Assembly: GCA_004835665.1 (NCBI GenBank)
Contig: RBKR01000013.1
Span: 744,001-808,000, forward strand
Direction: 5' to 3'
Source: Phoma sp. XZ068
Lineage: Eukaryota > Ascomycota > Dothideomycetes > Pleosporales > Didymellaceae
Length of the DNA stretch: 64,000 nt
The notes beneath the pieces were generated by a model. It was not told the origin of the DNA. It did no database searches and saw nothing but the letters and a program-made list of their open reading frames with translations. Of the stretch, positions 10,734-23,900 are shown piece by piece. A program made the position numbers and the translations under genes. Position 1 is the first letter of the stretch; each line of letters opens with the position of its first letter.

Positions 10734-13700
10734 CTACATTGTCTGCCCCTCAAAATACAGCTTGAATCTGGGCTCCTTCTCAAGTTGGCACTGCTGAACA
10801 GCCTCGTAACAAGACATGAGCAGCGTGGGGAACTTAGTAGTCCAGTACCTCAGATATCCATGAGGCAACGGACCGACCTTGGCCTTCACATTCTCATCCA
10901 TATCCTCGTAGTGGTTCTTCTTGTTCCTGAGCGCACGGAGCAGATCAAGAATCCGATCTCCAGTGTACTTGCGCTGTTTGCCTAGTGAGTTGATAAAGGC
11001 AGGGTCAAGCTTCGCAAGGAAGTTCCGCCTCTTGTCCAAGATCTCATCGGACCAGTCTTCAAGGATGGACAGATGCTGAGATGGTGGGTCTCGTGGCTCG
11101 CGTTCCCAGTGATCTGAACAGTCACAAAGGAAGTTCAGGCGTTTCTCCGCCGACCAGAAGAATGGGTGGTTCATGACCTGGAGAGCGGTAGGACGATCCT
11201 CGGGGCGTGTCTTCAACATCCACTGGATGAGCCAGTAGGGTTCCTCGGAGTCGTCGCCCAAGCGAAGCCCTTCAAGATTGGCCTTCTCCTTCTTGATGTT
11301 GTACTCGCGCATCTGCATCCAACCTTCTTCATCATCGAAAGGGTGGGCACCATTGGTGAGTACATAGTAGAACACACAGCCGAGGGAGAAGATGTCCACA
11401 GCTCGCTTGACGCCTTGCGCGACAGGATCTGTAGAGGTAGACGAGTCGCGAGAATAGCCAGTTGAGCTACCTCGGTCCACATCTCGAGGCTGCGAAATCA
11501 ACTCGGGGGCCTTCCAACCAACCGTGCCTGCATTTCCAGTAGTGCCAATGAGGGTGCTGACGTTGTCTGGCAATGTCTTACAGAGTCCAAAGTCAGATAT
11601 AACTAGACGCGGGCCTTTATTCTGAGTTCGTTGCGGGTAAGCGATAAGGATGTTCTGAGGCTTGATATCGCGGTGGATGATTCTCAGACTGTGGAGGTGG
11701 TTGAGGCCATTGGCAAGTTGGTACAGGGCGCGTTGTACATCCCTGTTGATTTCATTCACCAGGCGTCGTTGAGAATCAGTGAGATCTTCGCCAGGTCTGC
11801 CATCTCTGAAGAGGTCGAAGAGACTGGCCTGGCACATTTCGACAGCGATGTATAGGAAGTTCTCGTCCTTCTCGTCGTCGAAGTAGCGAATGACGTTCGG
11901 GTGGAGATCGCTCTCCTGGAGGAGCTTGACTTCCTGCTCAGCCAACCCAAAATATTGAGGTAGCATTCGCTTGATGGCGACGTCACGTTCCTAAGCAATT
12001 GATTAGTCCAGATTGCAACAACATAATGGTTGAACCACTTACATTCCACTTTCCCTCGAACACAAAGGTGCCACCACTGCCGTTGCCCAGGAGCTTGTCT
12101 TGGTCAATGGTAAGCTTTCCAATCCTCTTTATGTTGGAGACATCCTGCATGTCATCACCATTCATGGTGACCTCATCAGGATGTAGGGTTGGTGAAGGAT
12201 CGAGCTGTTTGGCAGCATCAACGATGCGATCGACATCGTCCTCTTCCTTTTGCTGGTTCTTGTTGAGCTTGCGCCCACCTCGCTTTCCCCTGTGCGTCTT
12301 CTTCTTCTTTGTCGGGGTCGCAAGGGCCGCGTTGGAGTCTTGCGTGGCACCTTCAGATTTACTAGTTGAAGATGCAGCCTTTTCACTTGAACCCGAAGTG
12401 GCGTCATCCGAGTCACCTTCCGCTGGAGATGACTGTTCAGTAGTGGTGGTTCTCGAAAGAGGCTCAAGATCTGCCTCTTCATCTTCTGGAATATCGAAAG
12501 TCACTACCTTCTTCTCCTTCACCTCTTGAGTAAGGGAAGGCTCGCTTGCAGCCTCCTGAACCGGCTCTGGTAGGGGGGTAGCTTCAGTAACAACCTCTTC
12601 AGCAGCTGGCACCTCAGCAGGCTTGCTCTCTGGCTCGACTTCTGGCGTGGCTTCTGGTTTGACTTCAGGCTTGATTTCCGGCTGAACTTCGGTTTGTTTT
12701 TCAGGCTTAGGCTCAGACTGGATGTCTGTCTTGACATCTGGCTCTGAAGTTGTAGAAGCAGGGACTGAGAAGGGCTCCTCCTTAGCCTTGCGAGGTTCAG
12801 TCGACTTCGCAAAGAAGCTCTTGAGTGCGTCCAGCTGTGGAGGATACTTCATAACTGACACTGTACCAGCCATGACCAAGAAGCAAAGCAGTATTGTGTA
12901 GACGGCGGCCGCTCGTGTCTCAATCATCGTCTCAGCGCGAGGTGGTGCATCGATCGTTGGCCTTTCCATCGGCGATGTCTCTGGCGGTCGAGATATAGGC
13001 TGACCCTCCTCTGCGTGATACGCCGTCGGGGCCGCAATTGCTAGATATCTTGATGGGGTCTCAAGCTTTTGGTCTAGCTTGTGCACTCCTACCAAGCTCT
13101 TTTGATCAGGGAGTGAGTGAGGGCCATCCCAGTCGAGCAGGTCCTTGTGCATGTAGCAGGAGGCTTCCGGTGCACCATCTGTCACCACAGGATAGTTCTG
13201 CTCCGACAAGGCGTACCATGCTCCAGTTTCGGTTGTGTTCAGCCAAACGTGCTTGGCTAATTCTTCTAAACCCGCCTTCCCAGCTGGCTGAGGAAGGAGG
13301 ATTAGGGCAGGCTCGGGAGAGTCGTCGTTTGTGGGTCGGGCGACATCGAACACTCGTGCTACAGGGTAAGGTAGCTCCTGTCTGAACAGAGGCTTTTGAC
13401 GGGACTTTCCGAGTCGGTTGTGGTCGAGTGCAATTACTTCTCCATTGAATCTGCTGTAGATGTATTGATTGTCCATAGTAGCCGAGTACTGAATTTGCAG
13501 ATCGCGATCGCGGTTGTTTGGCGCCCATTCTGCGTACTTGATGGTGCAGATGTGTTGGTTGGTCTGCTTGTTGTGGATGCTGATCGTGTATTGCGTCTGT
13601 CCCAGGTTGATGGACCCCGAGCATTCACGCTCCTGTGGGTACAGGTAAACCCTGCCTTTAGGAGCACAAGCCTCGTCGTCGACTGAATATGTTCCGCTGG

Positions 13701-14430
13701 GACTGAAGCTCTTCATGATCTTGCCTGACGAAGCCTCGACAACAAGCATGAACGTAGACTTTTCGACATTATAGACGACCGGAAGCGCCGGATCTTCACT
13801 CGAGTACGGAGCCATGTTGGCGAGTTGTTTGACAGTCATGCCGAGCCTGTGGAGTGCTGGATAGGGGCCCGGGGTGAGGAAGTAGAGAGCTCCATCTTCC
13901 TTGGGCTCTACGATCCAGACAAAAGGCTGGTCCTGAAGCTTGCCGGTGCCCTCGGAGACATTGTAGATGGTCTCCAGCATGGGCTGGCCGGTCAACTCCC
14001 AGATCTCCTCTCCTGTGTATCGGTCTCGTGCGTGGATGCGGCCGTCGACGGTCGCCAAGAGAACAAAGTCCTCAACTTCCCAGTCCTGCAAGGAACGCGC
14101 ACTCGGTGCGAGGGCACCAGTGGCTGCGTTGACGGCAGAGGGGGCTCTGACAGCGGAGACCGCTGGAGCAGAGGAGACTTTTGTTGCTAGGGCGCTCTCA
14201 TCCGGGGCGAATGCGGGAGAGTTGGGGCGACGCCTGGCGACGTGTCCGGCACTCTCTTGGGAATGTGTGGATTTTCCGTGGTTGGGTGGGTGGATGGTGT
14301 GTGCAAGCACACTGTGGGCTGGCTGTTGCTGCTGCTGAGCAACTGCGAGAAGCGACGGTCCAAGGATGACGATCGCGAGGAGCGTGGTAAGCGTGAGGCC
14401 AGCACCCGGCGGCCGGCGCGGGCGTGGCAT
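10734..14430 (-). CDS. IRE1: Ire1 ER-stress sensor kinase/endoribonuclease
   Basis: 1214-residue type I ER membrane protein that senses unfolded protein and splices HAC1/hacA mRNA. Exons are 12043-14430 and 10734-11990; the junction falls just before the kinase lysine. Order: signal peptide (about 1-31), luminal sensor domain, transmembrane helix at about 507-527, a long cytosolic linker, kinase domain with VAIK Lys about 803, HRD about 902-904, DFG about 929, then the KEN-type RNase domain (about 1075-1200, with KYTGDRILDLLRALRNKKNH). The linker has a Glu/Lys/Pro repeat (about 545-620) and a strongly basic patch (about 706-724). All catalytic residues I can identify are present. Upstream lies 1.3 kb without a gene. 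Confidence 0.96.
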
Positions 14431-15711
14431 GGTCGATGGGCGTCGTCTACGATGCGGGCGGTGATGCCAGGGGCCGGCTGTGGAGGCAGAGGGGATGGGG
14501 CATCGATGAGCGAGGGATGGGGTGATAGAAGAAGATGGCCGGATTTCGAAACCTTGATATTAAGGCGGGCGGGGGAGCTGAACGTGCGACGTGCGCCTCT
14601 CTCGGAGCGGAGCGTTAGAGGCTTGGGGCCGCCGGGGGGTAAGCGGGATCCCTGGTTTCCCTGATTTAGATACCCGCTGCGCTAGCGACCTGCAAGGCTG
14701 AGTGTTGCCCGAGAGCCTAAGGATGGTGAATGGATGGTAAAGATTGTGTTTGGCACCTCAAATGGCGGATATGAGCGCGTGAAGAGGAAAGGGATCGTTG
14801 GCTATGGTTCTTTGTAGACCGCTCGGGCAGACTACAGCGCGCAGGCCCAGCCCTTCCTTTCAAAACTTTAGGTAGGGGAGCAACGAACACTATCACCAAA
14901 CCGGCATCTATCTACACGACCCTGCGCCGCCTGCAGCCTCTCCTGCATTGGTCTTGCATCGCCACTGTTTTGCACGTGTGCCCACACATGCTCTGAGCGG
15001 AAGCCAACCACTATTCATCGTCACTAATGGCTGAGAACTCAATTCAATTACCATTCAAACCATCTGACCACACGCTATAGTTGCCGTGTAGAGTGATGAC
15101 TATCTAGACATTTGGCTGCACATCTTGCGGAAGTCAAGTCCTTGCATCACGCGGCAGCGGCAAGGCGGGCTTGTGTATCAAACACCGGTCCCACGCAGCG
15201 ATTGCTTTGACGTGTTTCGTGATTTTTGGATCACCGAACTCTCGTTCGTTCTTCGGCACCGAAGTCACCTTTGGAGCTTAGGGTGCGAGAACAAGCGAGC
15301 TCATCGGAGAATTTCAGTAAACTACGAAGATTCTTGCCAAACTTTAGTCTGAAAAATAAGGCTAATCATAATCAATCAAGATACATCACCGAGTGTTCAA
15401 GTCGATACTGCACCTCCTTGCAGCTCGCGTCGTGTCTCTATCAACGGGTGAAACTGTCGAGTGCAGATACATCTGCAAGGTCTGTGTTCGTTGAAACAGG
15501 TCCTCAGTCACTCGCCTGTGAACGTTATGTTTGAGTTCAGCTATACTAGTAAAGTTGGCTTAACACCCAGTCCCAGTTCCTGTGGTCTCGGCTACACATC
15601 ACTTGAGGGACCACGATCAGTGTCTTTGACTGCATGAATTTCGTATTCGTGATATACACTTCGTCTAAGCCATTGCGGTATCATGCTCATCGTCTCAGAT
15701 CGTTCTATAGC
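14431..15711. other. Intergenic, IRE1 promoter and CCT2 3' flank
   Basis: About 1.3 kb without a convincing gene. The part next to IRE1 (14431-14900) is GC-rich and presumably holds its promoter and 5' leader. The CCT2-proximal part is more mixed. Short open frames here are under 105 codons and look like chance. Confidence 0.5.
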
Positions 15712-17408
15712 TTACATACGCTCGCGACGACGAGGAGCCGACCTGATGATGTTGTCAACACGCAGGAGTAGCTCCGCGGCTTCTGATGCCGAGGAGACGA
15801 CCGCACGCTTGAGCTTGTAGCTCTCAATGACACCCAATTCCCTCATGTCTGCAATGCCACCGCTGGGCGAAAGCAGGTCCAGTCCTGAACTGGTGAGACC
15901 CGAGTAGACTGCCTTTCGGAGTCGTGTAACGAGATCGCTGGAGTCAAGACCAGCGTTGTCGGCCAGGATGGTAGGCAGCTGCTGGAGTGCCTTGCCGAAT
16001 GACTCGACAGCAATGGCCTTCTTGCCCTCAACGTTCTGCGCCGACTCAGCAACGGCCTTGGCCATGTTCATCTCCGCACATCCACCTCCAAGCGTTGTCC
16101 TGGGTTCCTTGACTGTTTGTGACAGAACCGCAAGGGCATCGTGTAACGATCGCTCAGCCTCATCCAGAAGCTGCTCGGTAGCACCACGGAGTACAACCGT
16201 GCAGGCCCTGCCTGCCTTGACACCAGAGAACCTGATAAGTGTATCCTCACCAATGATCACCTCCTCGATCAAGTCGCACTCGCCGACCTTGACCTGGTCT
16301 GGGTGGTCGAAGGTGGATGTGATCTCTCCGCCGGTGACTAATGCCAGTCGCTCAACACCGTCGAAGTCTGCGTGCTCGATGGAGCAGATGCCGGCATCTG
16401 CAAAGAGCTGCTCTGGCCAGTTGTAGATCAACTGTCGGTTGACGAAACAGTTGATGCCGTGTGCCTTGATGCGTTCAACCTTTGCCTTCATCTTCTCGCG
16501 CTCTGCCTTCTCCAGCTCAGCCAGCTTGCCTGTCGAGTCAACCTTCACCCTGGCGCCGAAGATCTTGATCTTGTCTGTGTCCATCGATGTGTTGGCGACC
16601 AGGATCTTAGCGTTTTCTATCCTCTTTGGCTGGTTTACACCAAACTTCTTGTCCAGAATGAAGCCATCATCAAGGTAGGAGTCCTTGAGCTTTCCTCCTG
16701 CCTTCTTGATGATCTGAATGTGTGTAAGGTCGGTCGAGCCGCCGAGCTTGAGAACGGCGTCGACTGCGAGCTTGGAGAATTGGTCGCGATCCTGGCTGAG
16801 CACCTTGGAGCTCAGTGTTGTCCTCGCAATAGCTTCGAGATCTTGCCTGAAAGCGTGCTCATCCTTGCTGTGATCCGTCGCGATCTTCTCGAGAGCACTC
16901 AGCGCAGCGCGGCTCGCTATCCTGTAACCCTCGATGATCGTCTGGGGGTGGATCTTCTGGTCGACGAGCTTTTCAGCTTCGCGGAGGAGCTCCGCGGCGA
17001 GCACCGTGACTGAGGTTGTGCCGTCACCAACTTCGTCGTCCTGGACTTTCGAGATGTTGACCAGAACCTTTGCGGCAGCGTTGTCGAGGGCGATGGCTTT
17101 CAGGATAGTAGCACCGTCGTTTGTGACCAAGATTTCACCTGTGGAACTGCGTGATTGTATCAGTATGGCTCAACCCAAACATTCTGGCGGGGTAAACATA
17201 CGCAGACTGAAGGATCTTGTCCATTCCCTTCGGCCCAAGTGTGCTCTTGACCAAGTCACCGACGGCGATGGCTCCTACGAATGCGGAGAGACGCGCATTC
17301 TCACCCTTCTCCTCCGTAACATCGTCCGCAAAGATCTGAGTGGGGTTCGACTAGACATAAGATGTAAGTAGATGACGCAGTCTCCGGTTGTTTTCGAATA
17401 CGTACCAT
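15712..17408 (-). CDS. CCT2: TCP-1 chaperonin subunit beta (CCT2)
   Basis: 528-residue beta subunit of the cytosolic TRiC/CCT chaperonin that folds actin, tubulin and WD40 proteins. Exons are 17406-17408 (only the ATG), 17202-17350 and 15712-17146. Seen: LGPKGMDKIL and NDGATILK near the N-terminus, the nucleotide-binding GDGTTSV, and LGGGCAEM. The start codon ends exactly at the first donor (ATG then GTACGT), so the next codon comes from exon 2, giving M-SNPTQIFADD. This matches the usual CCT2 N-terminus. It is head-to-head with SAD1, 279 bases apart. Length and motifs are normal for the family. Confidence 0.96.
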
Positions 17409-17687
17409 CTTGCAAGTGGTGGTCAACAAGCAAGGAGGGGTATCTAAGGAGATGTGGGGTTGCAAGCTGTGGTGGCCTGCAGACGCGACAAAAGTTCGAA
17501 GCCGCCCGCGATTTTGCACTGTTTGGATGTGGGCCCGTGCTTTTCAGATGCCTTGAGCTCCAAAGCTTCAGAACATACAACATAGGAACCATTGCGCAGC
17601 GCCAGGCATATATCGGACCGAGCTACCACACAGATCACGCACTCAATACCTGCTGATTCAACTTTTCTGCCACTCCACGGTTTCACC
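17409..17687. promoter_or_regulatory. Bidirectional promoter CCT2/SAD1
   Basis: 279 bases between two divergent start codons. It must contain both core promoters and both 5' leaders. No named element is assigned with confidence. Confidence 0.6.
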
Positions 17688-19373
17688 ATGTCCAAACGAC
17701 AGGCCTTTGAGCCTCTTGAGGATGTCGTCGATGCACCCTCCCCAGCTTCGAAACGAGCGCGAGTAGAAGATGTGGACATGGACAGCCCCCAACCGAATGG
17801 CGCGCCAACAAATGGACGACTCATGTCCCCGCGACTGGTAGACCAGGAGAAAATTGACATCTTGGGCGCAGACGCTGAAGAGCATGCCGAGCTGGAAGAA
17901 GCAGGAGCGCTGGATGATGACGATGAAGAAGAGTCGGCAATGGCTGCGCCGAGACGACAGACTGCACCTGAAGCTGGATACACCGACTTGTACCTCGACA
18001 CAATAAATCGCAAAGTGCTCGACTTCGACTTCGAGAAGCTATGCTCCGTCACCCTCTCGAACATAAACGTCTACGCTTGTTTAGTCTGCGGAAAGTACTT
18101 TCAAGGAAGAGGGCCGAAGTCGCAAGCCTATTTTCACGCGCTGGAAGAAGGCCATCACGTATATGTCAATATGGAGACAAAGAAGGTTTACGTACTTCCA
18201 GAAGGCTACGAAGTCAAGTCCAAATCGCTAGACGACATCAAGTTTGTAGTAGATCCGCGCATGAGCAAGTCGGAAGTTGCGCGGTTGGATAAGGACCCAA
18301 AGGTGTCCTGGGACCTCTTCAACAGAGAGTACATCCCAGGCTTTGTGGGTATGAACAACATCAAGGCAAACGACTACTTCAATGTCGTAGTGCAAGCGTT
18401 GTCGCATGTTGTACCTCTGCGAAACTACTTCATGCTGGAAGATCTCTCGTCAAAACCGCAAATTGCTCAACGATTCAGCACTTTGGTCCGGAAGATATGG
18501 AATCCCCGCGCGTTCAAGACCCATGTTTCCCCACATGAGCTGCTACAGGAGATCGCGTTGCGGTCTTCTAAACGCTTTTCCCTAAGCGAACAATCAGATC
18601 CAGTCGACTTCCTGTCTTGGTTCCTTAATAACCTCCACCTAGCTGTAGGTGGCTCAAAGACCAAGCCAGGATCGAGCATCGTGCAAAAGGTCTTCCAGGG
18701 AACACTGAAGATTGAATCGCAAGAGATCACAGCACGTGCAGATGCTGGAGACCGTCTAAGATTCGAAGATGCCGCCGTCAAATCAAACATCTCAAAGTTC
18801 TTGGTACTTACGCTCGATCTTCCAGCTGCACCGCTCTTCCAGGATGCCATAGAAAAGAACATTATTCCTCAAGTGCCATTGACCACCATTCTCAACAAGT
18901 ACAACGGCATACAACCACAGGAGAAGATGAAAGATCGTGTACGATACCGCCTTTTACACCCACTCCCACCTTACTTGCTCTTCAACATCAAGCGCTTCAG
19001 TAAGAACAAATTTGTTTCAGAGCGCAACCCAACGATTGTTACGTTCCCTGTCACATCACTGGACATGTCACCATACGTAGAACCGAACCCAAAAGAGTTT
19101 CCACCAGGCGAGCCAATCTACTACGACCTTGTCGCCAACATTACTCACGAGGCCGTCAAGAAGAAGGATGATAGCGTAGAAGGTGAACAAGAATCTAAGG
19201 TCTGGAGAGTGCAGCTCAAAGATCGGAGTCGAGATGATTGGTATGGCATTCAGGATCTATTTGTCGAAAAAGAACAAGGTGAAACACTGTTTACGAAGGA
19301 GGCGTACGTTATGGTTTGGGAACGACGGAGAACAAAACCGGCCGCGAATGGCAACGGCAAGCGTCAGGCTTAG
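17688..19373 (+). CDS. SAD1: Splicing factor Sad1/USP39, inactive ubiquitin-protease fold
   Basis: 561-residue intronless gene for the tri-snRNP factor Sad1 (human USP39), which is needed for assembly of U4/U6.U5. Acidic low-complexity N-terminus (about 1-90), then a UBP-type zinc finger (CLVCGKYFQGRG, with paired His in EEGHH). A USP fold follows whose active-site Cys is absent: the box reads GMNNIKANDYFN, with Asp where proteases have Cys. This is the normal state for the family, so a scaffold and not a protease. I use the ATG giving MSKRQAFEP; the frame is open upstream but reads as leader. Confidence 0.96.
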   Translation: MSKRQAFEPLEDVVDAPSPASKRARVEDVDMDSPQPNGAPTNGRLMSPRLVDQEKIDILGADAEEHAELEEAGALDDDDEEESAMAAPRRQTAPEAGYTDLYLDTINRKVLDFDFEKLCSVTLSNINVYACLVCGKYFQGRGPKSQAYFHALEEGHHVYVNMETKKVYVLPEGYEVKSKSLDDIKFVVDPRMSKSEVARLDKDPKVSWDLFNREYIPGFVGMNNIKANDYFNVVVQALSHVVPLRNYFMLEDLSSKPQIAQRFSTLVRKIWNPRAFKTHVSPHELLQEIALRSSKRFSLSEQSDPVDFLSWFLNNLHLAVGGSKTKPGSSIVQKVFQGTLKIESQEITARADAGDRLRFEDAAVKSNISKFLVLTLDLPAAPLFQDAIEKNIIPQVPLTTILNKYNGIQPQEKMKDRVRYRLLHPLPPYLLFNIKRFSKNKFVSERNPTIVTFPVTSLDMSPYVEPNPKEFPPGEPIYYDLVANITHEAVKKKDDSVEGEQESKVWRVQLKDRSRDDWYGIQDLFVEKEQGETLFTKEAYVMVWERRRTKPAANGNGKRQA

Positions 19374-20993
19374 TAGAATCCCGAAGCTCACTAAGAGCAG
19401 TTCAAATTGGGGGCATTGCAGTTCTAAGATTTCACATGTACACCATCACACCTATCAGGTGCAGAGAAGCCGCATCCTCTTTCGGGCCGTATGCAAAGGC
19501 TGGGACTATCAAAGATAGCGCTGACTGCGCATACCTGCCAAATCTTTCAAACGCAACTTGGTGCAATTGTGTCGCAAACGATCATGTGTCACGCCTAGAT
19601 ACTTTGTGCAATAAATAGCGGGCAGTCCAACTTGAACTTATATAACGCCGACCACGACTGCAGTTGCCTCTCGATCGTCATTTACACACAGAAAACGTGA
19701 TCAATCATTTCCGAGGTCGCCGAATGTGAGTGTATACATACGCACTGCCGACAGCATACGGGTGCAACCCAGCAGCTTTTCCACAGCTTGGTACGAGGCC
19801 CCAGTGCATCGGTACTTAGAAGTCTCCGTCTGCCGGCAGGAACAAGCACTGAGGCAATAGACAATGTACAGGGACAGAGCAACGGCCCGACCTCAGCATT
19901 TTCTCGCAGTAGCCAGCGCATCGGAGTAATTAACGAATAGATGTGGTGGAAGACTGACAAGATCTAGGCATCAACTACACACAACAGGCAGGTGCTTCGC
20001 AGAGACAAACCGTTTGTGGTATCAATCGAATAATCGGTCCAAGAAGATCAGCCGAGGAGGAAAGTTTCTTCGGTAGAACAAGCGATGTAGCTCATATTGA
20101 CGATCAGCAATAAAGTCACCACACTCGATGCGGGCACCGAGCAACCGAAGGTGGAGAGCCGTCTGAAGCAATGCCGGCTACAGAGAACAGGAGCAAGAGA
20201 ACGGGAGCAAGAGAACGGGAGCAGTCTCAAGGCGCAAAGGAACCGTCGAATTCATCATGGCCAACTTGGACTTCGATCAGTGTGCGTTGATAATTACACA
20301 TCTCGTGCAAAGTCGGATGGCGATGATGGAGCACAGTTTGTCCGGTGAAACATAAGCTTTGGTATCCCGCCCGCTACCGGCAGTCAGGCGATCGGAAAGT
20401 GGGACGGTACCGATCCAGGGTCAGCTGGCGGCGTCAACTACGCCATTATTACTTGTTGAGCCGTGGAAACAACAACGTGATAGACAGATGCCAAAGGAAG
20501 ATGTGGGCGCCAGACGCTTTACTTCCGATGATGCGTTAAGTTGGCCAACAATGTGTCAAGACACACCGATGTTCGACTTGTCCGGGGCATTTTCAAAAGC
20601 GAGCCTCGGGACGTCGGGTGAGAACAACACCCGATGGCGTAAAACATTCTTTGATGCTTAGCAAACCCCAGATTCTGCCGCACGACGCGTATTGCCTGAT
20701 TGGCGACGCCTTATCCCCGTTTTGTCCGAAGGCTAGCCTCAAGTTTCGCACTGATTTCATGACTGCTGGCAGGATTAATCATCTAGCCCTGCACCTCGCA
20801 ACATGCCAGCTCGCCTTCTCAAGGCTTTCACAACATTCATTTGTGACACTTCTACTACCAGGCATTAGCAGTCGCTTCCGTCACTGAGCCCCTGTAAGAC
20901 CAAATCGCCGGAGCATCGAGAACAGCGCTTTTCGGACCATTGGATTTCGGAAGTCGGCTTCCTACTCTCGCCTCCTCAGGCGAGCACCACAAC
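19374..20993. other. Intergenic, SAD1 3' flank and ABC transporter promoter
   Basis: 1.6 kb with no convincing gene. It contains a short 14-nt tandem repeat (20191-20223). The open frames present are under 105 codons and lack domain-like composition. The last few hundred bases presumably form the transporter promoter. Confidence 0.5.
20191..20223. repeat. 14-nt tandem repeat, about 2.4 copies
   Basis: The unit gagcaagagaacgg occurs twice in perfect tandem at 20191-20218, followed by a partial third copy. It lies between SAD1 and the ABC transporter gene. Confidence 0.85.
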
Positions 20994-23900
20994 ATGTCGT
21001 CCTCAACATCATCTTTTGGGGAGAAAGAGAAGGACATTGCAACTGGTGATCCTCAAGTCGCAGCAGAGAATCCTACAGAATACGAACCGATCAAGTCGGA
21101 CCCAAGCGCCCATGATCCAGAGGCAGACCCCAAGAGGCGGCAAGTTCTATCCCGGCTTGAAACCAATACCAGCGTGATATCCGACTTCAGCGATAGCGAA
21201 ACAAGTACGAAGAGCTCGCTGCGAAGAAAGAAAAAGTTCTACAAGAGGCTCAATCCACTGAAATGGGGTCCGAAGCCACCAGTCCCGGACGAGCGAGAAG
21301 TCTGCCCGGAGCACACAGCTGGACTACTCAGTCGAATTACGTTCCAATGGATGCAGCCCCTAATGGCCACAGGATACAAGCGACCGCTCGAGAAAACTGA
21401 CATCTGGACTGTGAACCCTGATCGGAGTGCCGATGTCCTGATACAACGACTGAACGCTAGTTTCGAGAAGCGATTGAAGGAAGGGGGCGACAAACCACTC
21501 TTGATGGCAATGTTCGATACGTTCAAGCGCGAGTTCATCATTGGAGGTCTTTGTCAACTTTCGGCATCCATAATCCAGGCCGTGGCACCATTCGTGTTGC
21601 GATACTTGATCAATTTTGCCGTCAGAGCTTACGTTGCACAACGATCCAATGCGCCGGCACCAAACATCGGAGAAGGTATTGGACTTGTCATTGGAATTAC
21701 AGCGATGCAGGCTCTGCAGAGTCTGGCTACCAACCAGTTCATGTACCGCGGAATGATGGTCGGTGGACAAGCTCGTGCTGTGCTGATCACAGCTATCTTC
21801 GACAAAGCTATGAAGCTATCAGGCAGAGCAAAGGCAGGTGGCCAAGCGGTCCTGGAAGCACCCCCTCCAGACATCAAGCCTGGAAGTGAAGCCGAGAAGA
21901 AATGGTACCAGAAGATTCTCAAGAAGAAACAGAAGAAGGCGAAGACCGGCGCCGATGGTGTTGCTGGAGGCGGTGAAGGCTGGGGCAATGGTCGAATCGT
22001 CAATTTAATGTCCACAGACACATACCGTGTCGACCAGGCCAGTGGCTTCTTTCACATGATTTGGACTGCACCAATCGGTATCCTTGTCACGACAGCCCTC
22101 CTGCTTGTCAACTTGACATACAGTGCTCTTCCTGGTCTTGGTCTGATTCTGATCGCCATGCCGTTACTCGCTCGCTGCGTCAAGTCTTTGTTTCATCGCC
22201 GTGTCGCTATCAACAAGGTCACCGATCAACGTGTTAGTCTGACGCAAGAAATTCTGCAGGCAGTGCGGTTCGTCAAATTCTTTGGCTGGGAAACGAGTTT
22301 CCTCAAACGCATCCAGGAAATCAGGAAGAAGGAAATCCACGGTATCCAGGTCCTGCTCACCATCCGAAACGCCGTTCTTGCCGTGGGAATGTCCATGCCC
22401 GTCTTTGCCTCCATGTTGTCGTTCATTACCTTCTCGCAGGTTAACCCTTCCTTGGATCCAGCAAAGATCTTCTCGTCATTAGCCTTGTTCAACTCGATGC
22501 GCATCCCGCTAAACTTCTTACCTCTCGTCATTGGCCAGGTCATCGATGCGAATGCATCGGTGAAGCGTATTCAAGAGTTCCTGATGGCTGAAGAGGCCGA
22601 GGACAGCGCCAAGTGGGATTACAACGCCAAAAATGCCGTGGTGCTTGCGAATGCAGACTTCACTTGGGAGCGCCATCCAACAAACGACGAGGACAAGGGC
22701 AAACCGAACGGGAAGAAGATTGGAAAAGAAACAAAAGCTGAGACGAAGGCTCGGGTTCAAACAGAAAAGGATGAGCACGCCGCGGATATGGAAAGACAGA
22801 AGAACGCGGCAGAAGAGAAGCCTTTCGAGATGAAGGGTTTGAACCTCACCTTTGGAAGGAACGAGCTCGTTGCTATCATTGGAAGCGTGGGCTCTGGAAA
22901 GAGCTCTCTACTTGCCGCCCTCGCTGGTGACATGCGTAAGACCAGTGGTGAGGTTGTTATGGGCGCGTCCCGTGCTTTCTGCCCGCAGTATGCATGGATT
23001 CAAAACGCTACGGTACGCGATAACATCATTTTTGGCAAGGAGTTCAAACAGAAGTGGTACGATCAAGTCATCGATGCATGCGCCCTTAGACCGGATCTAG
23101 AAATGCTTCCCGTTGGAGACGCGACTGAGATTGGAGAGCGTGGTATCACAGTATCTGGAGGTCAAAAACAGCGAATGAACATTGCAAGAGCCATCTACTT
23201 CGATGCTGACATTGTACTGATGGATGACCCGCTCAGCGCCGTTGATGCTCACGTCGGTCGTCACATCATGGACAATGCCATCTGCGGGTTACTTAAGGAC
23301 AAGTGCCGTATCTTAGCCACCCACCAACTTCATGTCCTCAGCCGATGTGATAGAATTATCTGGGTTGAGGAAGGGCATGTACAGGCGGTTGACACCTTCG
23401 ACAACTTGATGGCCCACAACGAAGGGTTCCAACAGCTCATGACCATGACCGCCTCTGAGGAGAAGCACGAAGAGGAGGTAGAGGAGCTCGAGGATGAGGT
23501 TGAGGACGAGAAGAAAATTGCGAAGAAACAGAAGAAGCAGAAGAAGGCCGCAGCACTCATGCAAGTCGAAGAACGCGCCACCAAGAATGTGTCTTGGGAC
23601 GTCTGGATTCAATACATCAAGGCTGGAGGTGGCATCTGGGTTGGACCACTTGTGTTCATCTTACTCGTCCTCTCGCAGGGTGCCAATATCGTCACCAGTT
23701 TGTGGCTCTCGTACTGGACCTCTAACAAATTCGGTTACAGCGAAGGCACATACATTGGTGCTTATGCTGCATTCGGCTTCAGTCAAGCGCTTCTCATGTT
23801 CCTGTTCTCGTGGGCTGTGTCAGTGTTTGGTACTGAAGCTGGTAAGAAAATGCTGCACATGGCTATCACTCGGGTCCTTCGCGCACCCATGTCTTTCTTC

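Noticed and set aside
17688..19373. Reading Sad1 as an active deubiquitinase
   Set aside because: The active-site Cys is replaced by Asp in the KANDYFN box, as is normal for the Sad1/USP39 family.
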